DNA of 29,441 nucleotides, taken from the NCBI GenBank assembly GCA_963659365.1, contig CAVKTI010000028.1:1-29441 (forward strand), in the 5' to 3' direction. The notes under the pieces were generated by a model that was not told the origin of the DNA, did not search any database, and worked only from the letters and a program-made list of their open reading frames with translations. This document shows, piece by piece, positions 1 through 7,738 of the stretch. Made by a program: the position numbers and the translations under genes. This DNA is from W0P28-013 sp963659365. Lineage in GTDB: Bacteria; Bacteroidota; Bacteroidia; Bacteroidales; Paludibacteraceae. Within the stretch, counting starts at the first letter, position 1. Every line of letters begins with the position of its first letter.

Positions 1-16
1 CTAAATCGCAAAATTG

Positions 17-49
17 GTTCGTTTCTTTTGGTCGTCAAAAGAAATGAAC
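17..49. repeat. Inverted repeat (hairpin), possible terminator of an upstream gene
   Basis: Arms at 17-30 and 36-49 pair over 14 positions with one G-T wobble around the 5-nt loop gtcgt. No clear T-run follows on either strand, so it could be a dispersed repeat as easily as a transcription stop. Nothing else that I can assign lies in 1-160. Confidence 0.4.
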
Positions 50-174
50 GAAAAACAGACAGAAAATTTTACCTGCGAAACTTGAACAAAAATACAAAAT
101 AGGAAATTTTATGGGAATCTCTTTTACCCAAAATCACGAATTTGGTCAATGCCCAAAAATCGTTTTTTTTGCGC

Positions 175-214
175 AAAAAAAACGAGGTCGAAAATGCAAA
201 ACATTCTCAACCTC
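175..214 (-). terminator. Intrinsic terminator of the tRNA gene
   Basis: On the minus strand the arms 214-202 and 196-184 form a 13-bp stem (two wobbles) with loop TTTTG, followed directly by eight T (182-175). The T-run is also half of a perfect 24-nt palindrome at 161-184 (CG, eight T, GCGC, eight A, CG), which could serve as a stop in the other direction. Confidence 0.8.
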
Positions 215-221
215 TGTGCAG

Positions 222-295
222 TGGGCCCACTTGGACTTGAACCAAGGACCTGCGGGTTATGAGTCCGATGCTCTAACCGACTGAGCTATAGGCCC
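222..295 (-). tRNA. tRNA with anticodon CAT (elongator Met or lysidine-type Ile)
   Basis: On the minus strand the acceptor arm GGGCCTA pairs with TGGGCCC, the D arm is GCTC/GAGC, the T arm CTTGG/CCAAG encloses TTCAAGT, and the anticodon loop is CTCATAA with anticodon CAT. The full 3' CCA is not encoded. The anticodon stem is weak: only three central pairs form, with T27-C43 and A31-C39 mismatches. The sequence alone does not decide between elongator tRNA-Met and the tRNA-Ile that TilS converts to read AUA; the GGGCC acceptor end resembles isoleucine tRNAs. It has its own promoter (333-363) and terminator (175-214), so it is a single-gene transcript. Confidence 0.9.
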
Positions 296-332
296 GATTT
301 CGATCGGAACGCATCCGCACCAAAAATCGCTG

Positions 333-363
333 CAAAGGTACGCAATTTTTTGCAATCTGCAAA
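333..363 (-). promoter_or_regulatory. Promoter of the tRNA gene
   Basis: Minus strand TTTG (363-360), 19-bp spacer, TACCTTTG (340-333), matching the Bacteroidota TTTG/TAnnTTTG consensus. It interleaves with the divergent plus-strand promoter at 349-379. Confidence 0.7.
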
Positions 364-379
364 ATAATTCGTAAATTTG
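349..379 (+). promoter_or_regulatory. Promoter of the HAD phosphatase gene
   Basis: TTTG (349-352), 19-bp spacer, TAAATTTG (372-379), giving a 5' leader of only about 15 nt before the ATG at 400. The two divergent promoters overlap, so they may compete for RNA polymerase. Confidence 0.6.
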
Positions 380-399
380 TCCACCAAAAAATCCATACC

Positions 400-1014
400 A
401 TGATTTCGACACTCATTTTCGACTTTGGCGGCGTGCTTATCGACCTCGATCGCCAACGCTGTATCGAGGCGTTTCGCAGGCTCGGGCTGCACAATATCGA
501 CACGATGATTGACAACTATGTGCAGTCGGGCATTTTCAAACAACTCGAAAACGGCGACATCTCGGTGGCGCAGTTCCACGACGGCGTGCGCCAACTGACG
601 GGCAAAGCCATTCCCGACGACGACATCGACCGCGCGCTCAACGCCTTTCTCGTCGGCATTCCGCCCGAGCGGCTGCAACTGCTGCGCCAACTGCGTCCGC
701 ACTACCGCCTGTTGCTGCTCAGCAATACCAACGCCATTCATTTTCCGCACTCGGCCGACAGCACCATCAGCAACGACGGCAGCCGCCTCTCCGACTTTTT
801 CGACCGCTGCTACCTCTCCTACGAGGTACATCTGTCGAAACCCGCCCCCGAATTTTTCCGCTATCTGCTCGAAAATGAACATCTTGCGCCCGAAGAATGC
901 CTCTTTTTAGACGATGGCGCAAAAAATATCGAAACGGCTAAATCGCTCGGAATCAACACAATACTGGTGCCGGAGCGTGCCGATTTATATGAAATTCTGA
1001 AAAAATATCTCTAA
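400..1014 (+). CDS. HAD-superfamily hydrolase (subfamily IA-like phosphatase)
   Basis: The protein has 204 residues. HAD motif I is FDFGGVLID with the nucleophile at D8; the usual second Asp is replaced by Gly (D-x-G), as in the YihX-like branch of the family. Motif II is the Ser/Asn stretch LLLLSNTNA, motif III is the Lys in LSKPAPEFF, and motif IV is the acidic pair in FLDDGAKN. Family members remove phosphate from small metabolites such as sugar phosphates or nucleotides in the cytoplasm, and the substrate cannot be read from the sequence. ATG 400 lies just after a good promoter. The gene diverges from the tRNA and precedes the peroxide-response genes, which have their own promoter. Confidence 0.85.
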   Translation: MISTLIFDFGGVLIDLDRQRCIEAFRRLGLHNIDTMIDNYVQSGIFKQLENGDISVAQFHDGVRQLTGKAIPDDDIDRALNAFLVGIPPERLQLLRQLRPHYRLLLLSNTNAIHFPHSADSTISNDGSRLSDFFDRCYLSYEVHLSKPAPEFFRYLLENEHLAPEECLFLDDGAKNIETAKSLGINTILVPERADLYEILKKYL

Positions 1015-1017
1015 AAA

Positions 1018-1049
1018 TTTGTAAGATTCGTTTATTGTTTGTAATTTTG
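1018..1049 (+). promoter_or_regulatory. Promoter of the perR-rubrerythrin operon
   Basis: TTTG (1018-1021), exactly 20 bp, TAATTTTG (1042-1049), about 30 bp before the ATG at 1082. PerR-type repressors often control their own promoter, but I do not see a confident operator palindrome here. Confidence 0.7.
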
Positions 1050-1081
1050 CAGTCGATAAAGATTTTCAATAATTGAAAAAT

Positions 1082-1504
1082 ATGATGAACCAGAAATTTG
1101 TAAATGCCGAAAAGTATCTCGCTGCCTATGGCATTGCGCCCACATTGCAGCGCATAGCGGTCATCGACGACCTTTATCACCACCGCACACACGCCACAGT
1201 CGATGAGATTTTGGGGCGTTTGAGCCAAAAATATCCGAAATTTACGCAACGCACGGTTTATAATGCGCTGAATCTGTTTGTCGAAAAAGGGCTGATTTCG
1301 GCATTGAATATCGACGGTGTGAGCGCGCACTACGATTTCGAGGCGCATTTTCACGGCCATTTTCGTTGCACGCATTGCGGTCGCATTTTCGATTTCAAAA
1401 TGCGCCAACCCAGAGCCGCTGCGCAGTCGTGCGGTAAGGTTGAGTCGGCGCAATACTACGCCTATGGCATTTGCAGCGATTGTATCAAAAAAGAGAAAAA
1501 TTAG
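1082..1504 (+). CDS. perR: Fur-family peroxide-responsive repressor, PerR type
   Basis: The protein has 140 residues: a winged-helix DNA-binding half (about 10-75) and a metal-binding dimerisation half. Structural zinc site: two CxxC pairs, C96/C99 and C131/C134. The regulatory metal ligands known for Bacillus subtilis PerR (H37, D85, H91, H93, D104) are found at exactly the same residue numbers here. Asp at 104 is the residue that favours PerR over Fur. In PerR, iron-catalysed oxidation of the His ligands by peroxide releases the operator. I start at ATG 1082; an upstream in-frame TTG at 1073 is less likely. The rubrerythrin gene follows after 55 bp without a terminator, which supports an oxidative-stress role. 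Confidence 0.87.
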   Translation: MMNQKFVNAEKYLAAYGIAPTLQRIAVIDDLYHHRTHATVDEILGRLSQKYPKFTQRTVYNALNLFVEKGLISALNIDGVSAHYDFEAHFHGHFRCTHCGRIFDFKMRQPRAAAQSCGKVESAQYYAYGICSDCIKKEKN

Positions 1505-1559
1505 AATGCAAAATTATTAACCTGAATTTTTATTAACCTAAAAACAAAACGAAAGACTT

Positions 1560-2105
1560 ATGAAAAAGTTTATTTGCCCAGTTTGTGGCTATGTACACGA
1601 AGGCGACGAAGCACCAGAGCGTTGCCCACAATGCAAACAGTTGGTCGAGTGGAAAGTGCTCGACGAGTCGGCTGCGCTGAATTTTGTTACCGAACATGTG
1701 ATTGGCATTGCCAAAGACACCGACGAACAGATGCGTGCCGATTTGAATGCGCACTTTATGGGCGAGGCCACCGAAGTGGGAATGTATTTGGCCATGTCGC
1801 GCCAAGCCGACCGCGAGGGCTATCCCGAAGTGGCGGAGGCGTTCAAACGCTATGCGTGGGAAGAGGCAGAACATTGCGCCAAATTTGCCGAACTGCTCGG
1901 CGAAATGGTGTGGGACACCAAAACCAATCTCGAAAAACGCATGAATGCCGAGTCGGGTGCTTGCGAAGACAAGATGCGCATTGCTGCGCGTGCCAAATCG
2001 CTTGATCTCGATGCCATACACGACACCGTGCACGAGATGGCCAAAGACGAAGCACGCCACGGCAAAGGCTTCGAAGGACTCTACAACCGCTATTTCAAAA
2101 AATGA
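1560..2105 (+). CDS. rbr: Reverse-type rubrerythrin (rubredoxin domain at N-terminus)
   Basis: The protein has 181 residues. The N-terminus is a rubredoxin-like iron site with C6/C9 and C22/C25. The rest (about 35-181) is a four-helix ferritin-like diiron domain with the carboxylate/His motifs GEATEVG, WEEAEH and KDEARHG. Classical rubrerythrins carry the rubredoxin domain at the C-terminus, so this is the reverse arrangement known from anaerobes, where it reduces hydrogen peroxide with electrons from NAD(P)H via a reductase. It lies directly downstream of perR, is probably co-transcribed with it, and is closed by a strong terminator at 2126. Confidence 0.9.
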   Translation: MKKFICPVCGYVHEGDEAPERCPQCKQLVEWKVLDESAALNFVTEHVIGIAKDTDEQMRADLNAHFMGEATEVGMYLAMSRQADREGYPEVAEAFKRYAWEEAEHCAKFAELLGEMVWDTKTNLEKRMNAESGACEDKMRIAARAKSLDLDAIHDTVHEMAKDEARHGKGFEGLYNRYFKK

Positions 2106-2125
2106 AAATAGTGCGCAAAAAACAG

Positions 2126-2153
2126 GCCGCATCCGCTCGGGTGCGGCTTTTTT
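2126..2153 (+). terminator. Intrinsic terminator of the perR-rubrerythrin operon
   Basis: A 9-bp stem rich in GC (GCCGCATCC with GGGTGCGGC, one G-T pair, loop GCTC) is followed by six T. Confidence 0.9.
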
Positions 2154-2182
2154 GTTTGTCGCCGCTTTTTTTTGTACTTTTG
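2151..2182 (+). promoter_or_regulatory. Promoter for porW-recX
   Basis: TTTG (2151-2154), exactly 20 bp, TACTTTTG (2175-2182). It overlaps the T-tail of the preceding terminator and would give porW a leader of about 420 nt made largely of repeats. Confidence 0.65.
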
Positions 2183-2217
2183 CACAAAAATAATGTGCCG
2201 TTTTTTGCGTTATAATT

Positions 2218-2609
2218 CAATGGAGTGTATAGAGTGTGAAAGTGTATAAAGTGAAAAGTGTATAAAGTAAAAAGTGTATAAAGTGTATAAAGTGTGAAAG
2301 TATGAAAGTGTGAAGGTGTGAAAGTAATTTCTGATTTCTGATTTCTGATTTCTAATTGTTTTTTGCTTCGCAAAGATTTTTTCTCCGCTCGGCATTGCTC
2401 AAACGAGNNNNNNNNNNGTTTGGCACTGCGCTCGCTTGTCGAAAAAATTCTCAAAATTGCTATCGCAATTTTGTTTCTAAGTTTCTATATTTCTAATGGT
2501 TGCATTTAAAATCTGAAATTTGAAATTTGAAATTTGAAATTGCGGCTTCGCCGCATCACTCCTAACTTTTCTTGCTACTTGCTACTCATATCTTGCTACT
2601 AATTTGAAA
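2218..2609. repeat. Repeat-mosaic intergenic region with assembly gap
   Basis: No gene. In order: degenerate tandem gtgtataaagt/gtgtgaaagt units (about 2224-2325), gatttct units (2330-2355), a ctccgctcggcattg...ggcactgcgctcgctt segment that also occurs at 21836-21880, ten N at 2408-2417 inside that segment, an AAAATTGC-tatc-GCAATTTT hairpin (2453-2472), gaaattt units (2515-2541), a gcggcttcgccgc hairpin, and ttgctact units (2568-2600). It lies in the presumed porW leader. Confidence 0.8.
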
Positions 2610-5297
2610 ATGAATCGTCGTCTGACATACTTGTTACTTTTTTGCCTGCTTTTGGCGGCGTTGGGCTGTTCCACCAAAAAAAATACGGCGGCCACGCGCT
2701 CGTATCACTACACCACGGCCAAATACAACATCAATTTCAATGCGCTGCAAAACTACAACAAGGGCATCGAGCAGATGCAAAAATCGATGATCGACGACTA
2801 TTCGCGCCTACTGCCGATGTACCCGATTTCGGTACACGCCAACGGTCAGGCGGTGGCTGGCACGATGGACGTGGTGATAGAAAAATGCCGCAAAACCATC
2901 AAACAGCACAGCATCACCAAAAAGCCGAAAAAGAATCCGAAAAAGGCGAAAGACCCTGATTATCAGCATTGGTACAATCAAGCGGAGTTCAATTCGCAGG
3001 TGGTGAAAGCGTGGCTGTTGTTGGGCAAAGCCGAGTTTTCGAAAGCCGATTTTATCGGTTCGGTGGGCACATTTACCTACATTGCACGGCACTATGCGGC
3101 AGAGCCAGCGGTCGTTACCGAAGCCCGCATTTGGATGGCGCGCGCCTACGCCGAAATGGAGTGGTACTACGAGGCCGAAGAGATGCTCGGCAAGATAAAC
3201 GAAAACGATGTGCCGCGCGACCTGAACGGCATTTTTGCCGCCGTGAAAGCCGATTTGTTGCTGAAAGAGCACCAAAACAACGAAGCGGTGCCGTTCTTGA
3301 AAATCGCCCTCGAAAAAGAGAAGGACAAATACCAGCAACTGCGGTTCAGTTACATTTTGGGGCAACTGGCTCTGGCGCAAGGCGATTTGCCAACGGCCAA
3401 CAACTATTTTCGCACGGTGGCGAAGCATGCGCCCAACTACACGATGGAGTTCAACGCGCGCATGCAGATGCTCACTTCCGAAACCGAAAATCTGCCGAAA
3501 GCCATAAAAGCACTCGAAAAAATGGCGAAAAGTCCGAACAACAAGGACTATTTAGACCAAATTTATTACGCCATCGGAAATATCTATCTGTCTGATAATC
3601 AGAAAGAATTGGCTATCGAAGCCTACCGAAAAGCCATCGATGAAAGCACGCGCAACGGCATCGACAAAGCCACTGTGCTGGTCAAACTGGGCGACCTCTA
3701 CTACGACGACCGCCAGTACATTGCGGCTCACCCCTGTTTCGAGGAGGCGGCAACCATCATCAGCAGCACGCGCGACGACTACGATCGTGTGAGCCGTCTG
3801 TCGGAAACGCTCGGCGGATTGGCACAAAACTACAACACGGTGGTTTTGCAGGACAGTTTGCAGATGTTGTCGCAACTCTCGCCCGAAGAGCAACGCGTCA
3901 TTGTCGATAAGTTGATAGAGCAGGTGATAGCGGAAGAAGAGGAGGCGCGCCAGCGTGCCGAGAACGAAGCCGCCATGGCCGCCGCTGCCTCCGACGACGA
4001 TTCGTTTGGCGGTATGACTGCGGCTATGGGCAACACCTCGGGCGAATGGTATTTCTACAATCCGCAGTTGATAGCGAGCGGCCGCGCGCAGTTCCAGCGG
4101 CGCTGGGGCAGACGCAAATTGGAGGACAACTGGCGGCGACTCAACAAATCGGCGCAGTTTGCCGAAATAGCCGACGACGAACCCACCGACGACGAGGCAC
4201 TGCCCGACAGCGTGCGCCAGCAGTCGCCTGTGGACGACAACAAAAATCCAGAGTTCTACCTGTCGCAAATTCCCAAAACGCCCGAACAGATAGCGCAGTC
4301 GAATGCCGAAATAGCGGCGGCATTGTTGGCTATGGCCGACATCTACAAAAACGGCTTGAACGACTACGAAGCCGCCATCGAAACGCTGGTCGAATACGAA
4401 CGCCGTTTTCCGCATGGCGATAATTTGCTCGATTGCTATTACGCTCAGTATCATGTTTTTGGACAGTTGCACAAAGAGCCAGAACGCGAAGCGGTGCGCC
4501 AAAAAATCGTGGCGCAATTCCCCGAAAGCAAGCAGGCCATTGTGCTGTCGCAGCCCGACTATGCGGCGCAGGTGGCGCGTATGTACGCCATGCAAGATTC
4601 GCTCTATGCGGCGACTTATCACTGTTACAGCCAGAACGATTTTGCCTGCGTGTTGGCCAATTACGACCACATGGCGGCCGCCTATCCGCTCTCGATGTTG
4701 ATGCCAAAATTCGCCTTTTTGCGAGCGTTGAGTTTGGGCAAAACGCGCCCCGCCAACGAGATGAAAACTGCGCTCGACGACCTTGTGGCGCGCTATCCGC
4801 AGAGCGATGTCGCCAGCATGTCAAAGGATATTTTGGCACTGATGTCGCAGGGCAAGGAGGCGCAACAGGGCACTGTGGGCAATTTGGCGGCACTACGCCA
4901 GCAGGAGTTGCAGCAGGAGGCCGAAGAACCGATTACCGAAAAGAGTTACACCGCCGACCACAAACTGCCGTTTTCGATTATGTTCGAACCTGCCGATGCA
5001 CAGGCGGCAAACCGCACGCTGTTCGACTTGGCGGCCTACAATTTCTCGAAATTTCTTATCAAAGATTACGATTTAGCCCTGCGCGTCGTCGATGAACATC
5101 GGGTGGTGGTGCTTTCGGGGCTCGAAAACTACGACGAAGCCGCTTGGTATCTCGGTTTGGCCGACAAAGACGAGGCGCTGCGCTCCGTGTTGAGCGGCTG
5201 CACGCTTGTTCTGCCCATTGCCGACGACAATTTGGCTCTCATAAATCTGCTCGGATTCGAGGCGTACAAACAATTTTACGATGAAAAAATCAGATAG
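2610..5297 (+). CDS. porW: Type IX secretion system lipoprotein PorW/SprE-like (TPR-rich)
   Basis: The protein has 895 residues. A lipoprotein signal peptide ends in AALGC (Cys20). After it comes the conserved N-terminal block of PorW/SprE (YHYTTAKYNINFNA, then LLPMYPIS), then a long array of TPR-like helical repeats (about 110-400 and 560-760) interrupted by an acidic low-complexity segment, and a non-TPR C-terminal region. PorW/SprE is needed for secretion and gliding in T9SS organisms; it sits in the periplasm, anchored by lipid, and connects parts of the secretion machine. I chose ATG 2610 over the in-frame TTG at 2604 because it starts the signal peptide. The two T9SS-sorted proteins in this window (5747-6958, 12895-15345) are plausible clients. 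The stop overlaps the recX start by 17 bp. Confidence 0.85.
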   Translation: MNRRLTYLLLFCLLLAALGCSTKKNTAATRSYHYTTAKYNINFNALQNYNKGIEQMQKSMIDDYSRLLPMYPISVHANGQAVAGTMDVVIEKCRKTIKQHSITKKPKKNPKKAKDPDYQHWYNQAEFNSQVVKAWLLLGKAEFSKADFIGSVGTFTYIARHYAAEPAVVTEARIWMARAYAEMEWYYEAEEMLGKINENDVPRDLNGIFAAVKADLLLKEHQNNEAVPFLKIALEKEKDKYQQLRFSYILGQLALAQGDLPTANNYFRTVAKHAPNYTMEFNARMQMLTSETENLPKAIKALEKMAKSPNNKDYLDQIYYAIGNIYLSDNQKELAIEAYRKAIDESTRNGIDKATVLVKLGDLYYDDRQYIAAHPCFEEAATIISSTRDDYDRVSRLSETLGGLAQNYNTVVLQDSLQMLSQLSPEEQRVIVDKLIEQVIAEEEEARQRAENEAAMAAAASDDDSFGGMTAAMGNTSGEWYFYNPQLIASGRAQFQRRWGRRKLEDNWRRLNKSAQFAEIADDEPTDDEALPDSVRQQSPVDDNKNPEFYLSQIPKTPEQIAQSNAEIAAALLAMADIYKNGLNDYEAAIETLVEYERRFPHGDNLLDCYYAQYHVFGQLHKEPEREAVRQKIVAQFPESKQAIVLSQPDYAAQVARMYAMQDSLYAATYHCYSQNDFACVLANYDHMAAAYPLSMLMPKFAFLRALSLGKTRPANEMKTALDDLVARYPQSDVASMSKDILALMSQGKEAQQGTVGNLAALRQQELQQEAEEPITEKSYTADHKLPFSIMFEPADAQAANRTLFDLAAYNFSKFLIKDYDLALRVVDEHRVVVLSGLENYDEAAWYLGLADKDEALRSVLSGCTLVLPIADDNLALINLLGFEAYKQFYDEKIR

Positions 5298-5745
5298 GAC
5301 ACTCACCTACGACGAACTGCTGTTCAAAGCGTCGGCCTATTGCGCTATGGCGGAACATTGCGCCGCCGAAGTGCGCGAAAAACTGCGCTTGTGGGGTGCT
5401 TCTGCCGCCGATGCCGACCGCATTGTCGCCTACCTTTCGTCCGAAAAATATCTGGACGAACTGCGCTACTGCGAGGCGTTTGTGCGCGACAAATTTCGGT
5501 TCAACCGCTGGGGGCGTATCAAAATCGAGGTGATGTTGCGTGCCAAAAATCTGCCCGACGACTGCATTGCGCAAGCGTTGGCACAAATTGCCGACGACGA
5601 GTACCTACAAACACTTTCCGACCTGATTCGTGCCAAAGAGCGCACGCTGAAAGTCCGCGGCTACCACGACCGCCGTTTCAAACTCATACGGTTTGCACAA
5701 AGCCGTGGCTTCGAGTTGGACGCCATCGCGCAGTGTCTTCCGTAG
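5281..5745 (+). CDS. recX: RecX-family regulatory protein
   Basis: The protein has 154 residues and is all-helical, with the RecX three-helix repeats: an N-terminal repeat with EVREKLRLWG, a central one with YCEAFVRDKF and NRWGRIKI, and a C-terminal one with GYHDRRFKLIRFAQSRGF. RecX binds RecA filaments and limits recombinase activity in the cytoplasm. Its ATG lies inside the end of porW (17-bp overlap, different frame), so translation is probably coupled. It ends one base before the stop of the converging gene at 5747. Confidence 0.85.
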   Translation: MKKSDRTLTYDELLFKASAYCAMAEHCAAEVREKLRLWGASAADADRIVAYLSSEKYLDELRYCEAFVRDKFRFNRWGRIKIEVMLRAKNLPDDCIAQALAQIADDEYLQTLSDLIRAKERTLKVRGYHDRRFKLIRFAQSRGFELDAIAQCLP

Positions 5746-5746
5746 T

Positions 5747-6958
5747 TTACCGCACGACTATTTTCTCCGTTTTTGTTCCAATTCGCACAATGTAGATGCC
5801 GCTTGTGGCTGACTGTTGATAGGCGGTGGCGTTGTGCGCTTCGCCGATTTTCTGCCCAAACAGATTGTAAACCGCAATGTCGGTCGGGGTGGCGCACTCG
5901 GCTACGATGGTCGTGCCGCGCACAAACAGGCTGCTGGCCGCTGTTGCTGTGCCAATCGCCGTTTCGTCGGCATCGGTGCAGACATTCTCCACGGTGTAGC
6001 GGCTGCCATTTTCCCGCTTTACAGCGATGTCGAGGCCGCGCACTGTGCCGTTGTGGCAGTTGCCTTCGGTGTCGGTAACATCGTACACCAAATTATACTT
6101 GCCGCTTGCAGTGCAACTGATTGACAATGAGCCACTTTGCAGATATGCATCCACGCAGTTGCCGCGGCCGCAAACATGCCACAACGAGAGATTTTCGTTG
6201 CCAGCGGCCAGTCCGTTTGGCGTGGTGTCTTGCGCCGAATTGTAGTCGCCAATGAATGTTTTTCCGTCGGCAGTGTAGATGTCGAAAGTGGCGTATGCAC
6301 CCGTCCCTTCGATGACTTCGTTGCCATCTTGCGTGTCGAAACTGATGCCGTCGGAGTAGATTTCGACCATGAAATTGTTGTAAGTCGAGTAGGTTGTACC
6401 GTAGTAGAAGGCGCGTCCTTGCGTGAAAGTGTACTCTTTGGTCAGGTCGGGCGTGTCGTCGTCGTCGCTGCCAGTGCCGTCGGTGGTGATGCGAATGGCG
6501 GTAAAGCAGAGTTGTCCTTTCTCTTTGCTTTTGCTGCCGTAGTTGTTCGCTCCCACGGTAAAGGTAACCGATTGCGCACTGCCGCTCCATGTGGCGGAAT
6601 AGTCGGGGTCGTTAGCGACGGTGGCAGTGCCGCTCGTAACGGCCAGTTCGGGCAGCCGCTCCTTGCCCTGCGACGAAATCACAAACTCGATGGCGGTGAT
6701 GTGTGGGTCGGTCGTCTCCACTTTGAGTGTCGCACCGAACTGCACGCGCACATCGCCTGTGGCGGCGAAATAGCCCGATTGTGCGCCGTAAGTGCCTTTG
6801 CTCGCCGTCAGCGTGATGCCTTTGTCCGCATCGCTCACAACGAATGTATTTTTCTGCGTATCGCCAGTGAAATAGTCCGACATTGTCAGTTTCACCGTGC
6901 GCGCCGAAACGCCCACCACAACGGCCAAAAACGCCACCAAAAGAGTCAATTTTTTCAT
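5747..6958 (-). CDS. Secreted protein of unknown function with T9SS C-terminal sorting domain
   Basis: The protein has 403 residues. Signal peptide 1-19 (cut after VSA). A beta-rich first domain (about 20-158) is followed by an acidic linker GSDDDDTP (164-170), a second beta-rich domain (about 172-330) with several Cys and aromatic residues, and a C-terminal T9SS type A sorting domain (about 345-403) with the usual AVYNLFGQKI and GIYIVRIG strands, ending KIVVR. It should be exported by Sec, moved across the outer membrane by the T9SS and anchored or released at the surface. I recognise no catalytic motif; it could be a carbohydrate-binding or adhesive protein. It has its own promoter at 6987-7018. 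Confidence 0.8.
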   Translation of the reverse strand: MKKLTLLVAFLAVVVGVSARTVKLTMSDYFTGDTQKNTFVVSDADKGITLTASKGTYGAQSGYFAATGDVRVQFGATLKVETTDPHITAIEFVISSQGKERLPELAVTSGTATVANDPDYSATWSGSAQSVTFTVGANNYGSKSKEKGQLCFTAIRITTDGTGSDDDDTPDLTKEYTFTQGRAFYYGTTYSTYNNFMVEIYSDGISFDTQDGNEVIEGTGAYATFDIYTADGKTFIGDYNSAQDTTPNGLAAGNENLSLWHVCGRGNCVDAYLQSGSLSISCTASGKYNLVYDVTDTEGNCHNGTVRGLDIAVKRENGSRYTVENVCTDADETAIGTATAASSLFVRGTTIVAECATPTDIAVYNLFGQKIGEAHNATAYQQSATSGIYIVRIGTKTEKIVVR

Positions 6959-6986
6959 GGTAAAAAGTTTTGCATAATTTTTGCTA

Positions 6987-7018
6987 CAAAATTAGTAGAT
7001 ATTTGTGAAAAACCCAAA
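6987..7018 (-). promoter_or_regulatory. Promoter of the T9SS cargo gene
   Basis: Minus strand TTTG (7018-7015), exactly 20 bp, TAATTTTG (6994-6987), about 28 bp before the ATG at 6958. Confidence 0.75.
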
Positions 7019-7020
7019 TT

Positions 7021-7240
7021 TATAGTGAGCAGTTAGCAGTTAGCAGTGAGAAGTTAGCAGTGTTCTTGAATGAGGAGTTAGGAATTTTTAGTTAGAAGTG
7101 AGAAGTTAGCAGTGAGCAGTGAATTTAATTATTTGAAAATTGCGGCGGTATTGGTCGCAAAATTTCAAATTTCAAATTAACCATTAGGAACATAGAAACA
7201 TAGAAACAAAAATTGCGATAGCAATTTTGAGAAACTAGAA
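7021..7240. repeat. Low-complexity repeats between divergent genes
   Basis: Contains gttagcagtgagaa units (7026-7120), a gaaaattgcggcg word, caaatttcaaatt, then tagaaacatagaaac followed by the AAAATTGC-gata-GCAATTTT hairpin (7209-7228). The same hairpin and flanks occur at 21930-21980 and, inverted, at 2450-2490. No gene. No clear TAnnTTTG promoter for mgsA is visible here. Confidence 0.75.
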
Positions 7241-7275
7241 ATTAGAAATCAGAAATAACCCAAAACATTACAATT

Positions 7276-7737
7276 ATGAGAATCGCATTAGTGGCGCACG
7301 ATGCGCGCAAACAGGAGTTGATTGAGTGGGTCAAGTTCAACAGCGAGGAGTTGTCGAAACACGAACTTTTTGCCACGGGAACGACAGGCAAACTCATCTC
7401 CGAAATTACCGTTCCAACCGACGATGCCGACGGCGAGCCGTTGCACCTCAAAGTAACGCGCCTCTTGTCGGGACCGCTTGGCGGCGACCAGCAGATTGGT
7501 GCCATGATTGCCGAGCGCAAAATCGATTGCCTCATCTTTTTCTGCGACAATCTGATAACGCAAGGCCATCAGCAAGATGTGGGCGCATTGAGCCGACTGG
7601 CATCGCTCTACAACATTGCGTTTGCCACCAACCGCACCACCGCCGACATGATTATGACCAGTCCGCTTTGGAAAGACGGCGACTACCAGCCGATTGTGCC
7701 AGAGTGCATCGAAAATTACAAAAATCGCAAATTGTAG
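7276..7737 (+). CDS. mgsA: Methylglyoxal synthase
   Basis: The protein has 153 residues, close to the normal length of about 150. It converts dihydroxyacetone phosphate to methylglyoxal and phosphate, a cytoplasmic bypass of lower glycolysis used when phosphate is short or sugar phosphates build up. Family signatures are complete: VAHDARK at the N-terminus, GPLGGDQQ with the catalytic Asp71, and CDNLITQGHQQDVGAL carrying D91, H98 and D101, which match the residue numbers of the Escherichia coli enzyme. ATG 7276 is the only sensible start. No SD sequence is present, as is normal in Bacteroidota. The serC promoter begins 2 bp after its stop. Confidence 0.95.
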   Translation: MRIALVAHDARKQELIEWVKFNSEELSKHELFATGTTGKLISEITVPTDDADGEPLHLKVTRLLSGPLGGDQQIGAMIAERKIDCLIFFCDNLITQGHQQDVGALSRLASLYNIAFATNRTTADMIMTSPLWKDGDYQPIVPECIENYKNRKL

Positions 7738-7738
7738 C

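Noticed and set aside
2095..2454. Open frame on the minus strand across the assembly gap
   Set aside because: Runs through ten N and simple repeats; the protein is low complexity (repeated TLYTLYT).
3552..4670. Open frame of 372 codons on the minus strand
   Set aside because: Antisense shadow of porW caused by GC-biased codon use.
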